This document shows positions 12,646-23,478 of a stretch of 64,000 bases of DNA, piece by piece; the first letter of the stretch is position 1; each line of letters opens with the position of its first letter. Where the stretch lies: contig NC_052474.1 of NCBI RefSeq assembly GCF_009730915.1, positions 1,027,501 to 1,091,500 on the forward strand. Reading direction: 5' to 3'. Under the pieces are notes generated by a model that was given only the letters and a program-made list of their open reading frames with translations, did no database searches and was not told the DNA's origin. The position numbers and the translations under genes are program-made. Source of the DNA: Dioscorea cayenensis subsp. rotundata. Its lineage: Eukaryota > Streptophyta > Magnoliopsida > Dioscoreales > Dioscoreaceae.

Positions 12646-14809
12646 TTATTGATTTTTCTTTAGCTTTGATGTAGACTTGGAAGATGCAATACTTCGGTTG
12701 GAAGTCCTAATAATAAAAAGAACCGTTTCAAGAAGCATACCACTCACCAACCCTAAGATGCCCCCAGCAACATTCTGAAAAAGAAAAAAGTAAACCAGCT
12801 ACTTACCCAAATCTGAGAAAAAGCTTTTATATTCCAAAGTGTTAAATTAATATATTGGAAAATATGAATTTGACGAGAGACAGATTGCTTGGAAGTTACC
12901 ATTACAGCACTGTGATTGAATAGGGCTCTGAAAGTAGCATATCCAACTAAATAGCCTGTAAACATCATCAGCACAACATGCATACCTATGGAGGAAATTT
13001 CAAGTTTGAGCAGCCGCACACAAGAAAAAGGAACTTAATTGTTTCTTCTACTTCAAGACTAGAAAATTAGCATAAGGGATGTGAATTTGAACTCATAAAA
13101 TGGAAGAAGTTAATAGTTGGATGTTAATAAATCATATGGATGTTGGTATGGTGTTCTTGTGTTCATCTTTATTATAGTTGTATGCCTACTTCCCATCTTA
13201 GAACATTACATTTTACTGAAGTTACACCAGAACAATATACAGAATGTATCTCAATAACATACTAATATTAACATGCAGATAACAAGTAAATGTCAAGCTT
13301 GCGTAAATGGGCCTTCAGATAAGTGGCCAAGAGCATCATAAATTACTTCCTAGAAATCAAAAGAATAAAATGGTTCTATCCATTGCCTGCCATACTTAAT
13401 AGTGAGTACAATTAAATGTGTTGGAAAGGGTAATTTAGCAACCTAACTCCTAAAACTTACCAATTACACCCCATTGTGAATAAGCAATATTATACCAGTC
13501 TTCCAACACCACGGTCTATGAAACAGAGAAATCATTTCATCAAAGAGTGTAACAACTTATACATAACCACTAGCTCATGTTAGATAACCACACCTTCCCT
13601 CATCCTCATAACAAACAATTTTTTAAGGCAAATATTTTCCAACATCCTGGAATCAAAATCAAAAAGCTATTGCCTTATCATAAACTCATACACAAAACAA
13701 ATTCCTAAAAAACATACAAAAAGGAAGCACAACCCAAGCACCCAAGAAATCGGAAGCCTATAATTGGCAAACACATATAGATAAGATTCTTTTATTGTTC
13801 TTTTTATTTCAATTTTTAGATGACAATATAAGAAGTAGGAAATTGCCGAAGCATCAGCACAACTACTTGATCAGCCCAATGACCATAAGCAGAGTTGTCC
13901 AAAACTACTTCACTCTGATTCTAAATCCTATTTTCCTAAAAAAGAAGTCAATACCTGTGCCAGAAACATGACATATCTTCTAGTTGAGAAGAAATGCCGG
14001 TTTAAGGTTAAGAGAAGTACGATTATATCATGCCTATCTATCCTAAATTCTCGAATAATGCTCCAGAAGAAGAACTATAACAGAAACTGAAGCAAAGAGA
14101 TGGCTTCCTAGAATCATATGATAACCATGAAGACAGCTCCGATCTTCACATAATCTACCAATCGCCATCAATTAAGATGACCGGAATAAGAAAGCAGTCC
14201 ATAGCGAAATCACAGTAATCCAAATCAAATTTTGGTTTTCGAAAATTAGCATCTTTAATCTTCAAACTAGGAATAAAATCAGAGATAACTCGATGCCAAT
14301 TACTCACCAAATCCAATCTGATCCTTGTATGAAGAGAATGGCTCCACATTCTCCTTCTTGGGAGCGATATCTTTCACGAGGTCCGCATACGCCTTCGTCT
14401 CCGCCAGCTCCTCCAACTTTCGCAGCCTTTCCTTCAGCTCCTCGCTCTACCAAAAACCAATCAAAACTCTCAAACCCTAATCGACCGAAAACAAAAAGAG
14501 AATGACATCCGATCGTTACGGTTCCCTCACCTTCTCCCTAGGCTTAGGACTCGAAAACACAAATTCGGCGCCAGCAAAGAGGCGGCGAAGGGCCGGGCGG
14601 TCACCGGAGGGGAGAGCGAACCAGACAGTGCGGAGAGATCGATAAGGGATGGAGCTCTGCGAACAGAGATCCGAAGCGAGGTGGCGGAGTTCAGGCGTGA
14701 GGTGATCGTGGTCATCGGCGGCGGAGCGTAGGAAGGATCGAAGCGTCTCGTTGTTGTTAACGACGAGGCCACCATCGTCGCCGCCCTCGCGAGTTCGTTC
14801 TCCGGCCAT
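12646..14809 (-). CDS. V-ATPase assembly factor, Vma12/TMEM199 type
   Basis: Four exons (14809-14531, 14446-14308, 12985-12900, 12774-12646) join in phase to 210 residues, all at GT-AG sites. The soluble N-terminal half contains SEELKERLRKLEELAETKAY followed by ADLVKDIAP. The C-terminal half has two hydrophobic helices, the first from MHVVLMMFTGYLVGYATF and the second from AGGILGLVSGMLLETVLFII. A lysine/serine-rich tail ending KLKKNQ follows, resembling an ER-retention type end. This layout is that of Vma12/TMEM199, an ER membrane protein that helps assemble the Vo sector of the vacuolar proton pump. Intron 2 is long (about 1.3 kb), and nothing is recognisable inside it. The ATG at 14809 (AGERTREGGDDGG) is chosen because it keeps the frame through all four exons. 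The start lies only about 150 bp from tRNA-Tyr. Confidence 0.85.
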
Positions 14810-14962
14810 CGAAGTGGGAAATCCCGGGCTTTCAGGCCCAATCTCAAAGTTATGATTGGGTTTGTGACTGGGCCTTAACGAACAACTTAGAGTTTCTACT
14901 TGGATCTGAGAAAATTTGAATAATTAATTTTAAATATATTTTCTTTGTGTCGTTACCACAAT

Positions 14963-15057
14963 CCGACCTTAGCTCAGTTGGTAGAGCGGAGGACTGTAGT
15001 GGATCAACATCTAACAGATAAATCCTTAGGTCGCTGGTTCGAATCCGGCAGGTCGGA
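14963..15057 (+). tRNA. tRNA-Tyr (GTA) with intron
   Basis: Cloverleaf: acceptor CCGACCT pairs with AGGTCGG, and the discriminator is A (15057). The D arm is GCTCAGTTGGTAGAGC, anticodon stem GAGGA/TCCTT, loop CTGTAGA with anticodon GTA at 14996-14998, and T arm GCTGGTTCGAATCCGGC. A 22-nt intron (15000-15021) sits just 3' of the base after the anticodon, the standard place. Removing it leaves exactly 73 nt. Plant nuclear tRNA-Tyr genes normally carry such an intron. A run of eight T follows at 15058, a good Pol III stop. CCA is not encoded. Confidence 0.97.
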
Positions 15058-15653
15058 TTTTTTTTAATTACGATCCATCCTTCTCCATAACTAATTTCAT
15101 TTTTTAAAAAAAACCCCACCGATCTCAAAAAGATAATTTAAAATCAATAAATAAAATCTTTTTTAATCTCATCTGAAAGAATTGAGTTGACATATTTGTA
15201 GCAAATTGAGATATTTTTTTATAAAAGCAAATTAAGAATTCTCTAATAAGTGTTGTGTTGTGTTGTGTTGTGAGGTTGTGATACATAATTATGCCAAGGC
15301 ATTATTATGATAACAAATAAGAACAAAAGACACCTTGAAAATAAGATAGTGGAGGGGAATGCATTAGAAAAATGAGATGACAATGACAGCAATCGAAATA
15401 ATATCATCACAAAAGGCCAATTCGGTGAACGAGGATGGAAGAGCATGTGATTCCCTTAATTATATTTGTGTATGTATATATAATATATTAACATGTTTAT
15501 GTAAACAAAGGTAAATATTCCAACTAAAATACCATAAACAAGTATTGTTTCTTAGGATTGAAATTAATAAACATAGTTATTATGAAATCAATCAATCAAT
15601 TAATTGAATTTTATTTTTTTCTCTTTGAAACAAGTGTGAACAAGTCACATATA
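15058..15653. other. AT-rich spacer after tRNA-Tyr
   Basis: Apart from the T run that ends the tRNA transcript and a (GTTGT)n microsatellite at about 15250-15273, nothing is recognised. Confidence 0.6.
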
Positions 15654-15970
15654 AACACTCTTGACCTATTAATACCACACTTAAAAGTATTTGTATCATA
15701 TTAAAGAAGTAGATTCGAACATCAACTCATATCTCATAGATGAGGACAAATGTGTGTTGAAGGATTAACACCACACTTATCTTTATCTATGACATATCCA
15801 ATTCATATTTTAAAAAATTCTCTTGATCTGTTAATAATAAGTCCACTATTTAAAGTGTTTATATTCTGTTAAAAAAAAGGTTCAAACCTCAACTCATTGA
15901 TAAGGACAACAATGTATATGTTGAGAGATTAACACCACATTAATCCATGTCGCTGGTGTATCTCATTTAT
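15654..15970. repeat. diverged tandem duplication, about 160-bp units
   Basis: Two units align in the same order: CTCTTGACCTATTAATA / CTCTTGATCTGTTAATA, then AGATTCGAACATCAACTCAT / AGGTTCAAACCTCAACTCAT, then TTGAAGGATTAACACC / TTGAGAGATTAACACC. Unit 1 is about 15654-15815 and unit 2 about 15816-15970. The TTCGAAC/TTCAAAC core resembles a Pol III B box, so an old tRNA-derived SINE could be the source, but no tail or A box is clear. Confidence 0.55.
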
Positions 15971-16071
15971 TATTATTATTATTTTGATTAAATGTGGATA
16001 AACCACAAATTTATTAAAAGAAAAATAACAGTACAAAAAAAAAATGTACAAAGAAAAATGTACAAAGAAAA
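15968..16071 (-). mobile_element. short LINE 3'-end insertion with a 34-bp direct repeat
   Basis: A T-rich edge (poly-A on the minus strand) is followed by GTGGATAAACCACAAATTTA, the wording shared with other LINE-tail fragments in this window. The insert is flanked by direct repeats of 34 bp at 15934-15967 and 16072-16105 (CCACATTAATCC...GGTGTATCTCATT) with one mismatch. That is longer than the usual 7-20 bp LINE target duplication. Confidence 0.5.
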
Positions 16072-16430
16072 ACCACATTAATCCATGTCGCCGGTGTATC
16101 TCATTCATTCATATTTTTAAAAAGAAATCATAAATAAAATTTGATCCCTGGATATTAGAATTTAGAACTAATAATTTTATACTGATTAATTTTTAAGAAA
16201 AATGTACTTGACTTTCATCTTTTGTCATATAAAGTTTAAGATGTCCAAATGATAAATTTTGATTTCAAAGTACAAACAGTTTGAAGTTTTAAAATTAATT
16301 TAATTTTATCATTAAATTTATTTGACATATGGTAAAAAGACAAAAAAAACCCAGAAAGTTGGGCCATAAAATCAATTTTATTATTTCTAAACAATGTGTG
16401 CAGCTTATTTATAATTAAACATAATAATTT

Positions 16431-17000
16431 TTTTTCAGTAATTATATACGTCTTGTTTTAGCATCAAACACACCTTAATAATTAGCACATATATATATAT
16501 ATATATATTCCAAAAAACATTGTTAGAAAAATATTAGTATCTTTCATCTTCGCCCACAATTTTCTCTATAATTCAATTCTCACACATGCTTTCCACCTTG
16601 TCCACAAATACTTTTGAAAAAGAAATCCCCAAAAACAAAAAATAATTTTCTTTTTTCCGAATAAAATCAATAATATATCTTTCACAGGGTTTTCCCAAAG
16701 ATATGTAGCAATTTAAAAAATTAAAAAAATTAGCATGAAATTGTTTCATAAATTTTAACTTATTAAACATAATATATTAAATTAAAATAAATATTAATTT
16801 CTTTCAATAATATGTCTTGTTTTAGCATCAAGCACATCTCAATAATTAGCATATATTCCAAAAAAAATTATTAGAAAAATATTAGAATCTTTCATCTTGA
16901 CCACATTTTCTTGTATAACTCCATTTGGCATAAATTTTTTTTATAAAATTTGACTTTAGTAAATATAATAATTTAAATAAAAACAAATACAATAAAAATG
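16431..17000. repeat. diverged segmental duplication, offset about 365 bp
   Basis: The block starting near 16450 (CGTCTTGTTTTAGCATCAAA, then TCTTTCATCTTCGCCC) recurs near 16810 (TGTCTTGTTTTAGCATCAAG, then TCTTTCATCTTGACC). The order and spacing of several words are kept. A (TA)n run is present only in the first copy. No coding sequence. The rest, up to 18132, is AT-rich with (TA)n runs near 17610 and 17880 and no gene seen. Confidence 0.55.
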
Positions 17001-18132
17001 AAAACCAAGTTATAGAGTAATATCTCAATATTTATTTAATTTCTTTCTCACTCTTGACCATGTGAAAATATCTACGAATTATAAAAAAATGGATTTTTCA
17101 ATAAAAAACTTAATTGTCACATCAATAAAAAAACGTGAAAACAATATCATTAAATAATTGACAGAGCTCATAATGAATGTCTCTCGTTCACAATAAACAA
17201 ATATATTTACATAAGTTGTTTTTTCACACTTCTCTTCTTAAAATATACAACAACGTGATTTACGACTTTTTAGTACCAACATTTGCATTTTAATTCAACA
17301 ATTATACACTATTTCTAAGCATGTGAATACTCGACCTATTATTATGACTATTTACTGTTGTAATTGACATTACTACAGTATTAATAATATTGCAGCTGAT
17401 AATATATGTTTACAGTAGCAACAACAACACTGTAGTGGATGCCTATATTTTATTATACAGACCACCACCGTTATTAGTAATCCACCAATTATTATATTTT
17501 AGATGGTTAAATTGAATTAATCCAAACCGTTCATTTATCTAGTGAATGTTTATAAATACAAAAAAAATAAAAGAATAAGAAAATATGAGATAATAGCGAG
17601 AGTGTTTGATATATATATATATATATTTCTTTATACTTATATTATTTATAAAAATTTATATATATTTATATGGAGGATAAATTATCAGAAGTATTTATAA
17701 CAAATATATATTTTTTTTTATTTTTTTAGGTTTTAACCATTGAGCAGGGTAATCCTCATTTTATCAAAGCACTTATTTTTATTTTTTATTATTTTATTTT
17801 ATTATTTTGTTAAGATATCAAGTGTTATTTTACCATCAATTATCATTTTTTTTTTCATGATAAAATAGGCAGAGCCATTCTATATATATATATATATATA
17901 TATACACAATGACAAATTGACAAAAGCCAGTGGGCCAAATACTAATTGATGCATGTTTGTCTCTCCCTTATTTATTTATTTTATTTTTTACTTGTCACTA
18001 CCAAAACTATATCTAACCACTACCTCTCCACCATTACCACTCATGATACACACCCTTTGAATGCTTTATCATCCTTTTTCTCTCAATAATCCTTCTTAAT
18101 CCTCTCTCTTTTTCTCCCAAACATCAAGTCTC

Positions 18133-19434
18133 ATGGCACATTTGGAAGATCAGCAAAGTGAAAAGGCTACTGTTTGTGTGATGGATGCCTCTGGTGTTCT
18201 TGGCTTATCACTTGTTCATCATCTTCTTCAGAGAGGATACTTTGTTCATGCTGCCACCATTGATGGAAATGGTTTTACTTTATTCTTTTTCTAATCTTAA
18301 TTTGCTTCTTTTTTTTGTTTTAATTTTTTCTTTTCTCCAACTTTCTTATGTTCATGATTTCTATTATTATTTGAAAAAAAAAAAGAAGGTGAATTGAATG
18401 GTTTGGAGGAAGAATCATGCAGTAACAAAAGACTGAAGATCTTCAGAGCAGATACTTTTGATTACCAGAGTATCACCAATGCCATTAGAGGCTGCTCTTG
18501 CTTGTTTCTATTCCTTTGAGCCAAACCTAGAAGAATGTTCATATGATGTAAGCCATTATTGTTCTTTAATTTTTTGACAGGCATTTTTAGCCACTTTTTT
18601 TTATTGATAAGTCTTAATTATATAACTACATGATGGTAACAAGTAACAACTCAATTAGAATGAATGCTTCATTGAATTTTGGAGTGTTTTAGGAGTTAAT
18701 GGCAGAAGTGGAAGTCAGAGCAGCTCACAATGTCTTGGAGGCTTGTGCTCAGACAGAGACAGTAGAGAGGGTGGTGTTCACATCATCAGTTACTGCTGTT
18801 GTCTGGAAAGAAGATCACAAGTCAGAGGCACAGGTTGATGAAAGAAGTTGGAGTGAACCTAATTTTTGCAGGAAATTCAAGGTTTTGTGATAATAGATTA
18901 AGAGAGGCTCAAATTTATATATTTAAATTGAATGCACTGCTTATACTGCCAGCTATGGCACGGTCTAGCAAAGACATTGGCCGAGAAAACTGCATGGGCA
19001 TTGGCAATGGACCGAGGTGTAGACATGGTGAGTATCAATGCAGGGTTGTTACTCGCCGGAGCTCAATTATCGTCTTCATCTCCATACTTGAAAGGTGCTC
19101 CGGAGATGTATGAATCCGGTGTGCTTGTGGCTGTTGATCTTCAGTATCTTGTTGATGCTCACATTTGTGTTTTTGAGAACTCAGCGGCATTTGGCCGATA
19201 CATCTGCTTCAACCACACCATCACCCGGCCAGAGGATGCTCTCAAGCTCGCTCAATTGTTGGACCCTTCATCCAAACCTTGTTCTCCTTCAAGGTCTGAT
19301 TAGCTTATTTTTACCATTTAGAATTCTAATGGGGTTTTAATTTTGATAACATTGTTTGCAGTGATGAATTGAGGATTGTTCAGCAAAAGATCCAGAACAA
19401 GAAGTTAACTGAATTGATGATGGAGTTCGCTTGA
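18133..19434 (+). CDS. cinnamoyl-CoA reductase-like (SNL6-like) SDR, one frame break
   Basis: Five exons: 18133-18271, 18389-18547, 18693-18881, 18953-19293 and 19362-19434. The product matches the plant CCR-like group of extended short-chain reductases. The N-terminal Rossmann start is CVMDASGVLGLSLVHHLLQR, then IRGCSCLF, VEVRAAHNVLEACAQTETVE, VVFTSSVTAVVW and WSEPNFCRKFKLWHGLAKTL, then ALAMDRGVDMVSINAGLLLA. At the usual YxxxK active site this protein has HxxxK (H-G-L-A-K), a change I recall as typical of this SNL6-like branch, so true CCR activity is doubtful. The family reduces hydroxycinnamoyl-CoA esters or related carbonyls with NADPH. Exon 2 carries one extra base, most likely in the TTT run at 18505-18507. 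Without it, YSFEPNLEECSYD is read and all exon phases agree. With it, translation stops shortly after. It could be an assembly error or a recent pseudogene. Confidence 0.8.
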
Positions 19435-19474
19435 GAAAACACCAAATATATGTGTTGGAGAATCAAGAAGTTTC

Positions 19475-19853
19475 ACTCGGTAGCAGTTATGTGATTGGCT
19501 GTGAGGTTCTTGTATGATAAATTATTCTTCGTTTTAAGAAAAAAATCAGTTCGTTGAAGTTGTGTGATTGTTTGTGAGGTTCTTGTATGATAGATTATTC
19601 TTAGGCTTAAGAAAAAAATTTAGTGAGTAATAATAATTGCGAGCTTGTTCTCGCTTATGTTCAATAAAACCATACTAGCAGAGTGTTCAAATGTGACACC
19701 TCTCTGAACAAAGTTTTGTTACTTTCTTTCAACCACAACCACACGCACACACTCACAAAAAGGAGGAACAGGGTAAAAATCTGAACAAAATTTTGTTACT
19801 TTCTTTCCACCACACACACACTAACAAAAGCAAAAACAGGGTAAAAAATCAGG
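19475..19853. repeat. two consecutive tandem duplications in the 3' flank
   Basis: The first pair has about 72-bp units, both containing GAGGTTCTTGTATGAT and TTAAGAAAAAAAT (19475-19547, 19548-19622). The second pair has about 77-bp units, both containing TTTTGTTACTTTCTTTC and ACAGGGTAAAAA (about 19701-19777, 19778-19853). Both lie between the stop codons of two convergent genes, probably inside the 3' UTR of the CCR-like gene. Confidence 0.7.
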
Positions 19854-20029
19854 ACTTAAAGGAATGAAATAATCAAATTTGTAAGACCTTTCAAGATATC
19901 AAGGCAAAATATATCTTTGATCATATGTATATTCGGGAGCACCAGCTCTGTGGACACTGAATAAGTTTGCTATACAACTTGGATATTTCAGTCTTATTAC
20001 GACCTCATAACTTAAGATTTAAACATTTT

Positions 20030-23000
20030 TTATGCACTAAGGCAGACAGAAACAATGCTTGTGATCCTTAATTTCTTGACTTTTTTAGAATTCCTTGGCT
20101 GAAATAAAACTTCCGTACTTGGCTTAACAGCAACCTCTTTCCAATCTGAAGCCGACAACCCTTCGCTTCGGTAATCACGGGGTGCATACAGTACCTGAAC
20201 CCTAGATCTACCTGCAGGTGCAATAACTAGACAAGTTCAAATATGGCTATCAAACCTTATTAAGTTTGTCAGTGATAATAACATATTTCTAAATGCATTA
20301 AAAATGCAACACAAAAAAGTGATTTTCATGAATCTTGTCTACAGACCACAGTGGCTGCAAGTCTCACAAAATCAGCAGACAATTCAATAAAAGCTTAGCA
20401 AATGACTGAAAATTACCTAAACCAAGCATAGTTGAACTTTGGATTATGAACTTGCTAACTTTTGATCTCTTCACATTGATCAAAGCTTGCATATCACCTT
20501 GAGTTCCCTTAAATTCCATGAATTCACCAAGAATGAATCTGTCACCTTTAAGCTCTAACCTGTCATGTTAATTGGGATATCCAAATAAGAGGATTTCTCT
20601 AATCATAATTGGTGTAAACAATGGCGAGTAACACATCAACACAGAGAACGAAAAAAGACAATGATTTTGCAGGCGTAGTATACATCACAAGACAGATAAC
20701 TACACCAAAACAAAAATCAATTTTCTTTGCACAACTTTAATTACAATCTCTGCTTTTGTCCTCTTAAAAACTAAACATGAGTAACTGTGTCAAATCCCAT
20801 GTATATCATAGACAAGAACCTTTGCTCCAACTGCATCAAAGTTGTCGATGTACTATTTACATACAGAGAAGAGAACAGAGAATATAACACTTAAAAGTGA
20901 ACTGAGCAGGCCAGATAAGAACATACAACAGAATTTAACCAGATAACCTACCCAGCAAACTTACAGCCAAGACCATTCTAAAGTTTATCCCAAACTTTTA
21001 ATTCTCTTGCAATTCAGAAAACGGAATATTTAGAAAGCAACAGAAACTTGTTTAAAATTCTTAGTGTCAGTTCAAAGCAAAACAATGGAATCTAAAAGGG
21101 ACACATAAAGCAAAGAATTAACTAGGGTATCAATAAAAGAGACTGGCATCATCTTCTTCACCATCACCAAAAGAATTTCTTCTTATCTTATTCAACTATA
21201 TCTATGAGGTAGAAGATATTGCAAGCATATAGCATAACACTGCATACCTGTCCCACATGGGTGCTGTGCTGAGAATAAAATGAAGCTTTTCATAAAACCC
21301 ATCCTGCGGATCACTTTTTCCTCCATGAAATGCATCTTTTATCCAGCTTGAAATTTTACTCTTGGGTTCTGGCTTAAGATCACTCCAGTCATCAAAAGAA
21401 ATGATCTCTGGCTGACTAGCAATCTTATATGCAAGCCTAGGGAATGGAACAAAACTCTAACTTATCAGAACTTCTTAACATAAACAACCCTAACATATAT
21501 ATCAATATAGAAACAAACAGAACAGATAGTAAACAAGGGGAAAAATGACTCCTTTCAAAACGAAAGGGCATTATTCCTAGCATAAGATATAGTAGAACTT
21601 TATTATAATCAAAATAGGTGTCATATTGTCTTTAAGAATGCCCTATACCAGCAGTTTCTCAATTCAAACTACAAACCCTATAGGTGTCAAGCAGGCACTG
21701 TTACAAAGGCGCGCGCCTCTGAGCCTAGGCACAAGGCTCAAGGCGTGGGCCTAGGCGCGCCTTCGTAACGTCAACAAATTTATTTGGTTATTTTTAAAAT
21801 ATTTAGTTTAACTTTTAATCTTATCCACACATCTTTGATGATTAAAAATAAAAGAGGCCAACATACAACCAGAGCCGTTTAAAATTAGGGTGATTAACAC
21901 AACCAACCAAGTAGAATCAAGACCTCATCTCTCCTCTTCGGGCCAATCCACTATTTAGATGAAGAGAATGATAAATTTGAAGAGGAAATTGATGATGTTG
22001 GATGATAATGGATTTGATGATTTTGATGATAGTCACTAAAATCTAGATTTTATTATACAAGTTAGGATTTGGACTATATACATGCATTATATCATATTAT
22101 TGCATTTTGTATTATACATTTGAAGATTACTTTTCATGTTATTATGTACGTTTTTTTTTCTTCTAATGTCTGATCGTCTTCTATGATATTAATCTTTAGA
22201 ACATTTTAAAACTTTAATACAAATTAATCTTTAGTACAAATATTTCTAATTTTTCAATTTTCTTTAGTGGAAACTAGTGCGCCTAGTGTTAATCGGGCTC
22301 GCGCCTGCGCCTTGCACCTGTGATAACCTTGCCAATATCAACAGTTTCTCAATTCAAACTACAAATCTTTTCTGTCTCTATGTCATTCTTCGGCTAAAAG
22401 CAAACAATCAACCCACAGTAATTACAGCAATTGGCAAGAAAAAAAAATCACTTTGTTGCATATATGTAAAGGTCCTCCACAGAACATGCTACCAATTAGC
22501 AAAATTCTGAGAAGTCACAGTTTACCAAAACCATCAACAAGTAACAACAAAGACATGATATTCACTTCAGCTCATAAACAAGCATTGCAGACAAAGATTT
22601 TTTTTAACTCAAGCAACAGTTTACCAAAACCATCAACAAGCAACAACAAAGGCATGATATTCATTTCAGCTCATAAACAAGTATCACAAACGAAGATTTT
22701 TTAAACTCAAGTCTCAGACAACAAGAAATAGGTGATTGAAATCTCATCAATGCAGACCTGCATTCAGGATTTGGAAGCAAAACTTTGCCAATCACGCCCC
22801 CTTTTGGCAAAGGCAATCCCCTCTGCTCCAAATACAGTTCAAGAGCCTCAGCTTGCCTCCTCACCTCCAAAACCTACAAACACGAACCCATGATCTCTCT
22901 CTCACTCTCAAATTCAATTACTCCATTACAAACACTGAAAAACACACCCAAAAAAGGCAGGGAAACCTCACCGGATCCGAGAAACTCTCAGGCTTATGCT

Positions 23001-23478
23001 TCTTATCACCAACGCAAACCCAGTCTCCATCCTTCCCAACCTCAACGAACCCACGAATGTTCTTCACAGCGACAACCATCACCTCCCTGAAACAACCAAC
23101 AAACACCTTCATTCACTCAAATCAAAACCAGCAATCAGAGCACAAAGATCAAAGACAAAGACCGAAAAATCCTCACTTCTTCGTGACAAGTACGACGTCA
23201 ATGTGCTGGCGAGTGCTGGTCTCCGGGTCAGGGATCCGAAGTCCGACGAAGCTCTTGCCGCCATAGATACTCTCAAGCCTGCAGACAGAGATCACGCCAA
23301 TCGTAAAGCTAGGGTTTGAAATCGAGAAGAGAGAGAGAGAGAGAGAGAGAGAAGACCTGGAAGCGAGGGAGAAGGAGAGGTCGGAGTCGGAGGGAAGATC
23401 GGGGATGGGATCGTGGCCGTAGATGAAGCGGGTGAAGACTTTGTAGATCACGAGGCCACAAACGATCTCGAACCACAT
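20030..23478 (-). CDS. membrane-anchored NERD-domain protein, seven exons
   Basis: Exons 23478-23357, 23278-23177, 23086-22972, 22873-22758, 21436-21248, 20559-20417 and 20211-20030 join in phase to 322 residues, with GT-AG at every junction. The start MWFEIVCGLVIYKVFTRFIY looks like an N-terminal membrane anchor. Residues about 45-140 resemble a nuclease-related (NERD) domain: TRQHIDVVLVTKK, EVMVVAVKNIRGFVEV, then DPVLEVRRQAEALELYLEQR. In active NERD/PD-(D/E)XK folds the second strand carries E-x-K. Here it reads A-V-K, so the glutamate is missing. The C-terminal part (ELKGDRFILGEFMEFKG, VLYAPRDYRSEGLSASDWKE) is conserved in plant homologues as I recall them. Function unknown. It may be a non-catalytic nucleic-acid or protein binding protein. 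It is convergent with the CCR-like gene. Confidence 0.8.
21690..22330. repeat. transposon-like repeat in intron 4 of the NERD gene
   Basis: The edges are GC-rich and roughly inverted: left GTTACAAAGGCGCGCGCCTC, right (reverse complement) GGTTATCACAGGTGCAAGGC then GCAGGCGCGAGCC. The middle is AT-rich. Plants carry many dispersed repeats with this GGCGCGCCTAGGCG wording. A 24-bp text starting CAGTTTCTCAATTCAAACTA occurs on both sides (near 21654 and 22342), suggesting the insertion came with a local duplication. Confidence 0.5.
22517..22714. repeat. tandem duplication, 100-bp units, in intron 4
   Basis: CAGTTTACCAAAACCATCAA begins both units, at 22517 and 22617. The units continue in parallel through ACATGATATTCACTTCAGCT / GCATGATATTCATTTCAGCT and end in ACTCAAG. 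About 90% alike by eye. Confidence 0.8.
23328..23352. repeat. (GA)n microsatellite in intron 1 of the NERD gene
   Basis: Twelve or so GA units directly follow the donor side of exon 1 (CT repeats on the coding strand). Confidence 0.85.

Noticed and set aside
14850-15128. 92-codon open frame over the tRNA-Tyr gene
   Set aside because: The region is explained by the tRNA on the other strand. Such frames are a by-product of tRNA sequence.
22736-23319. Plus-strand frames of 100-176 codons
   Set aside because: They are antisense to exons 2-4 of the NERD gene, whose splice phases all agree on the minus strand.
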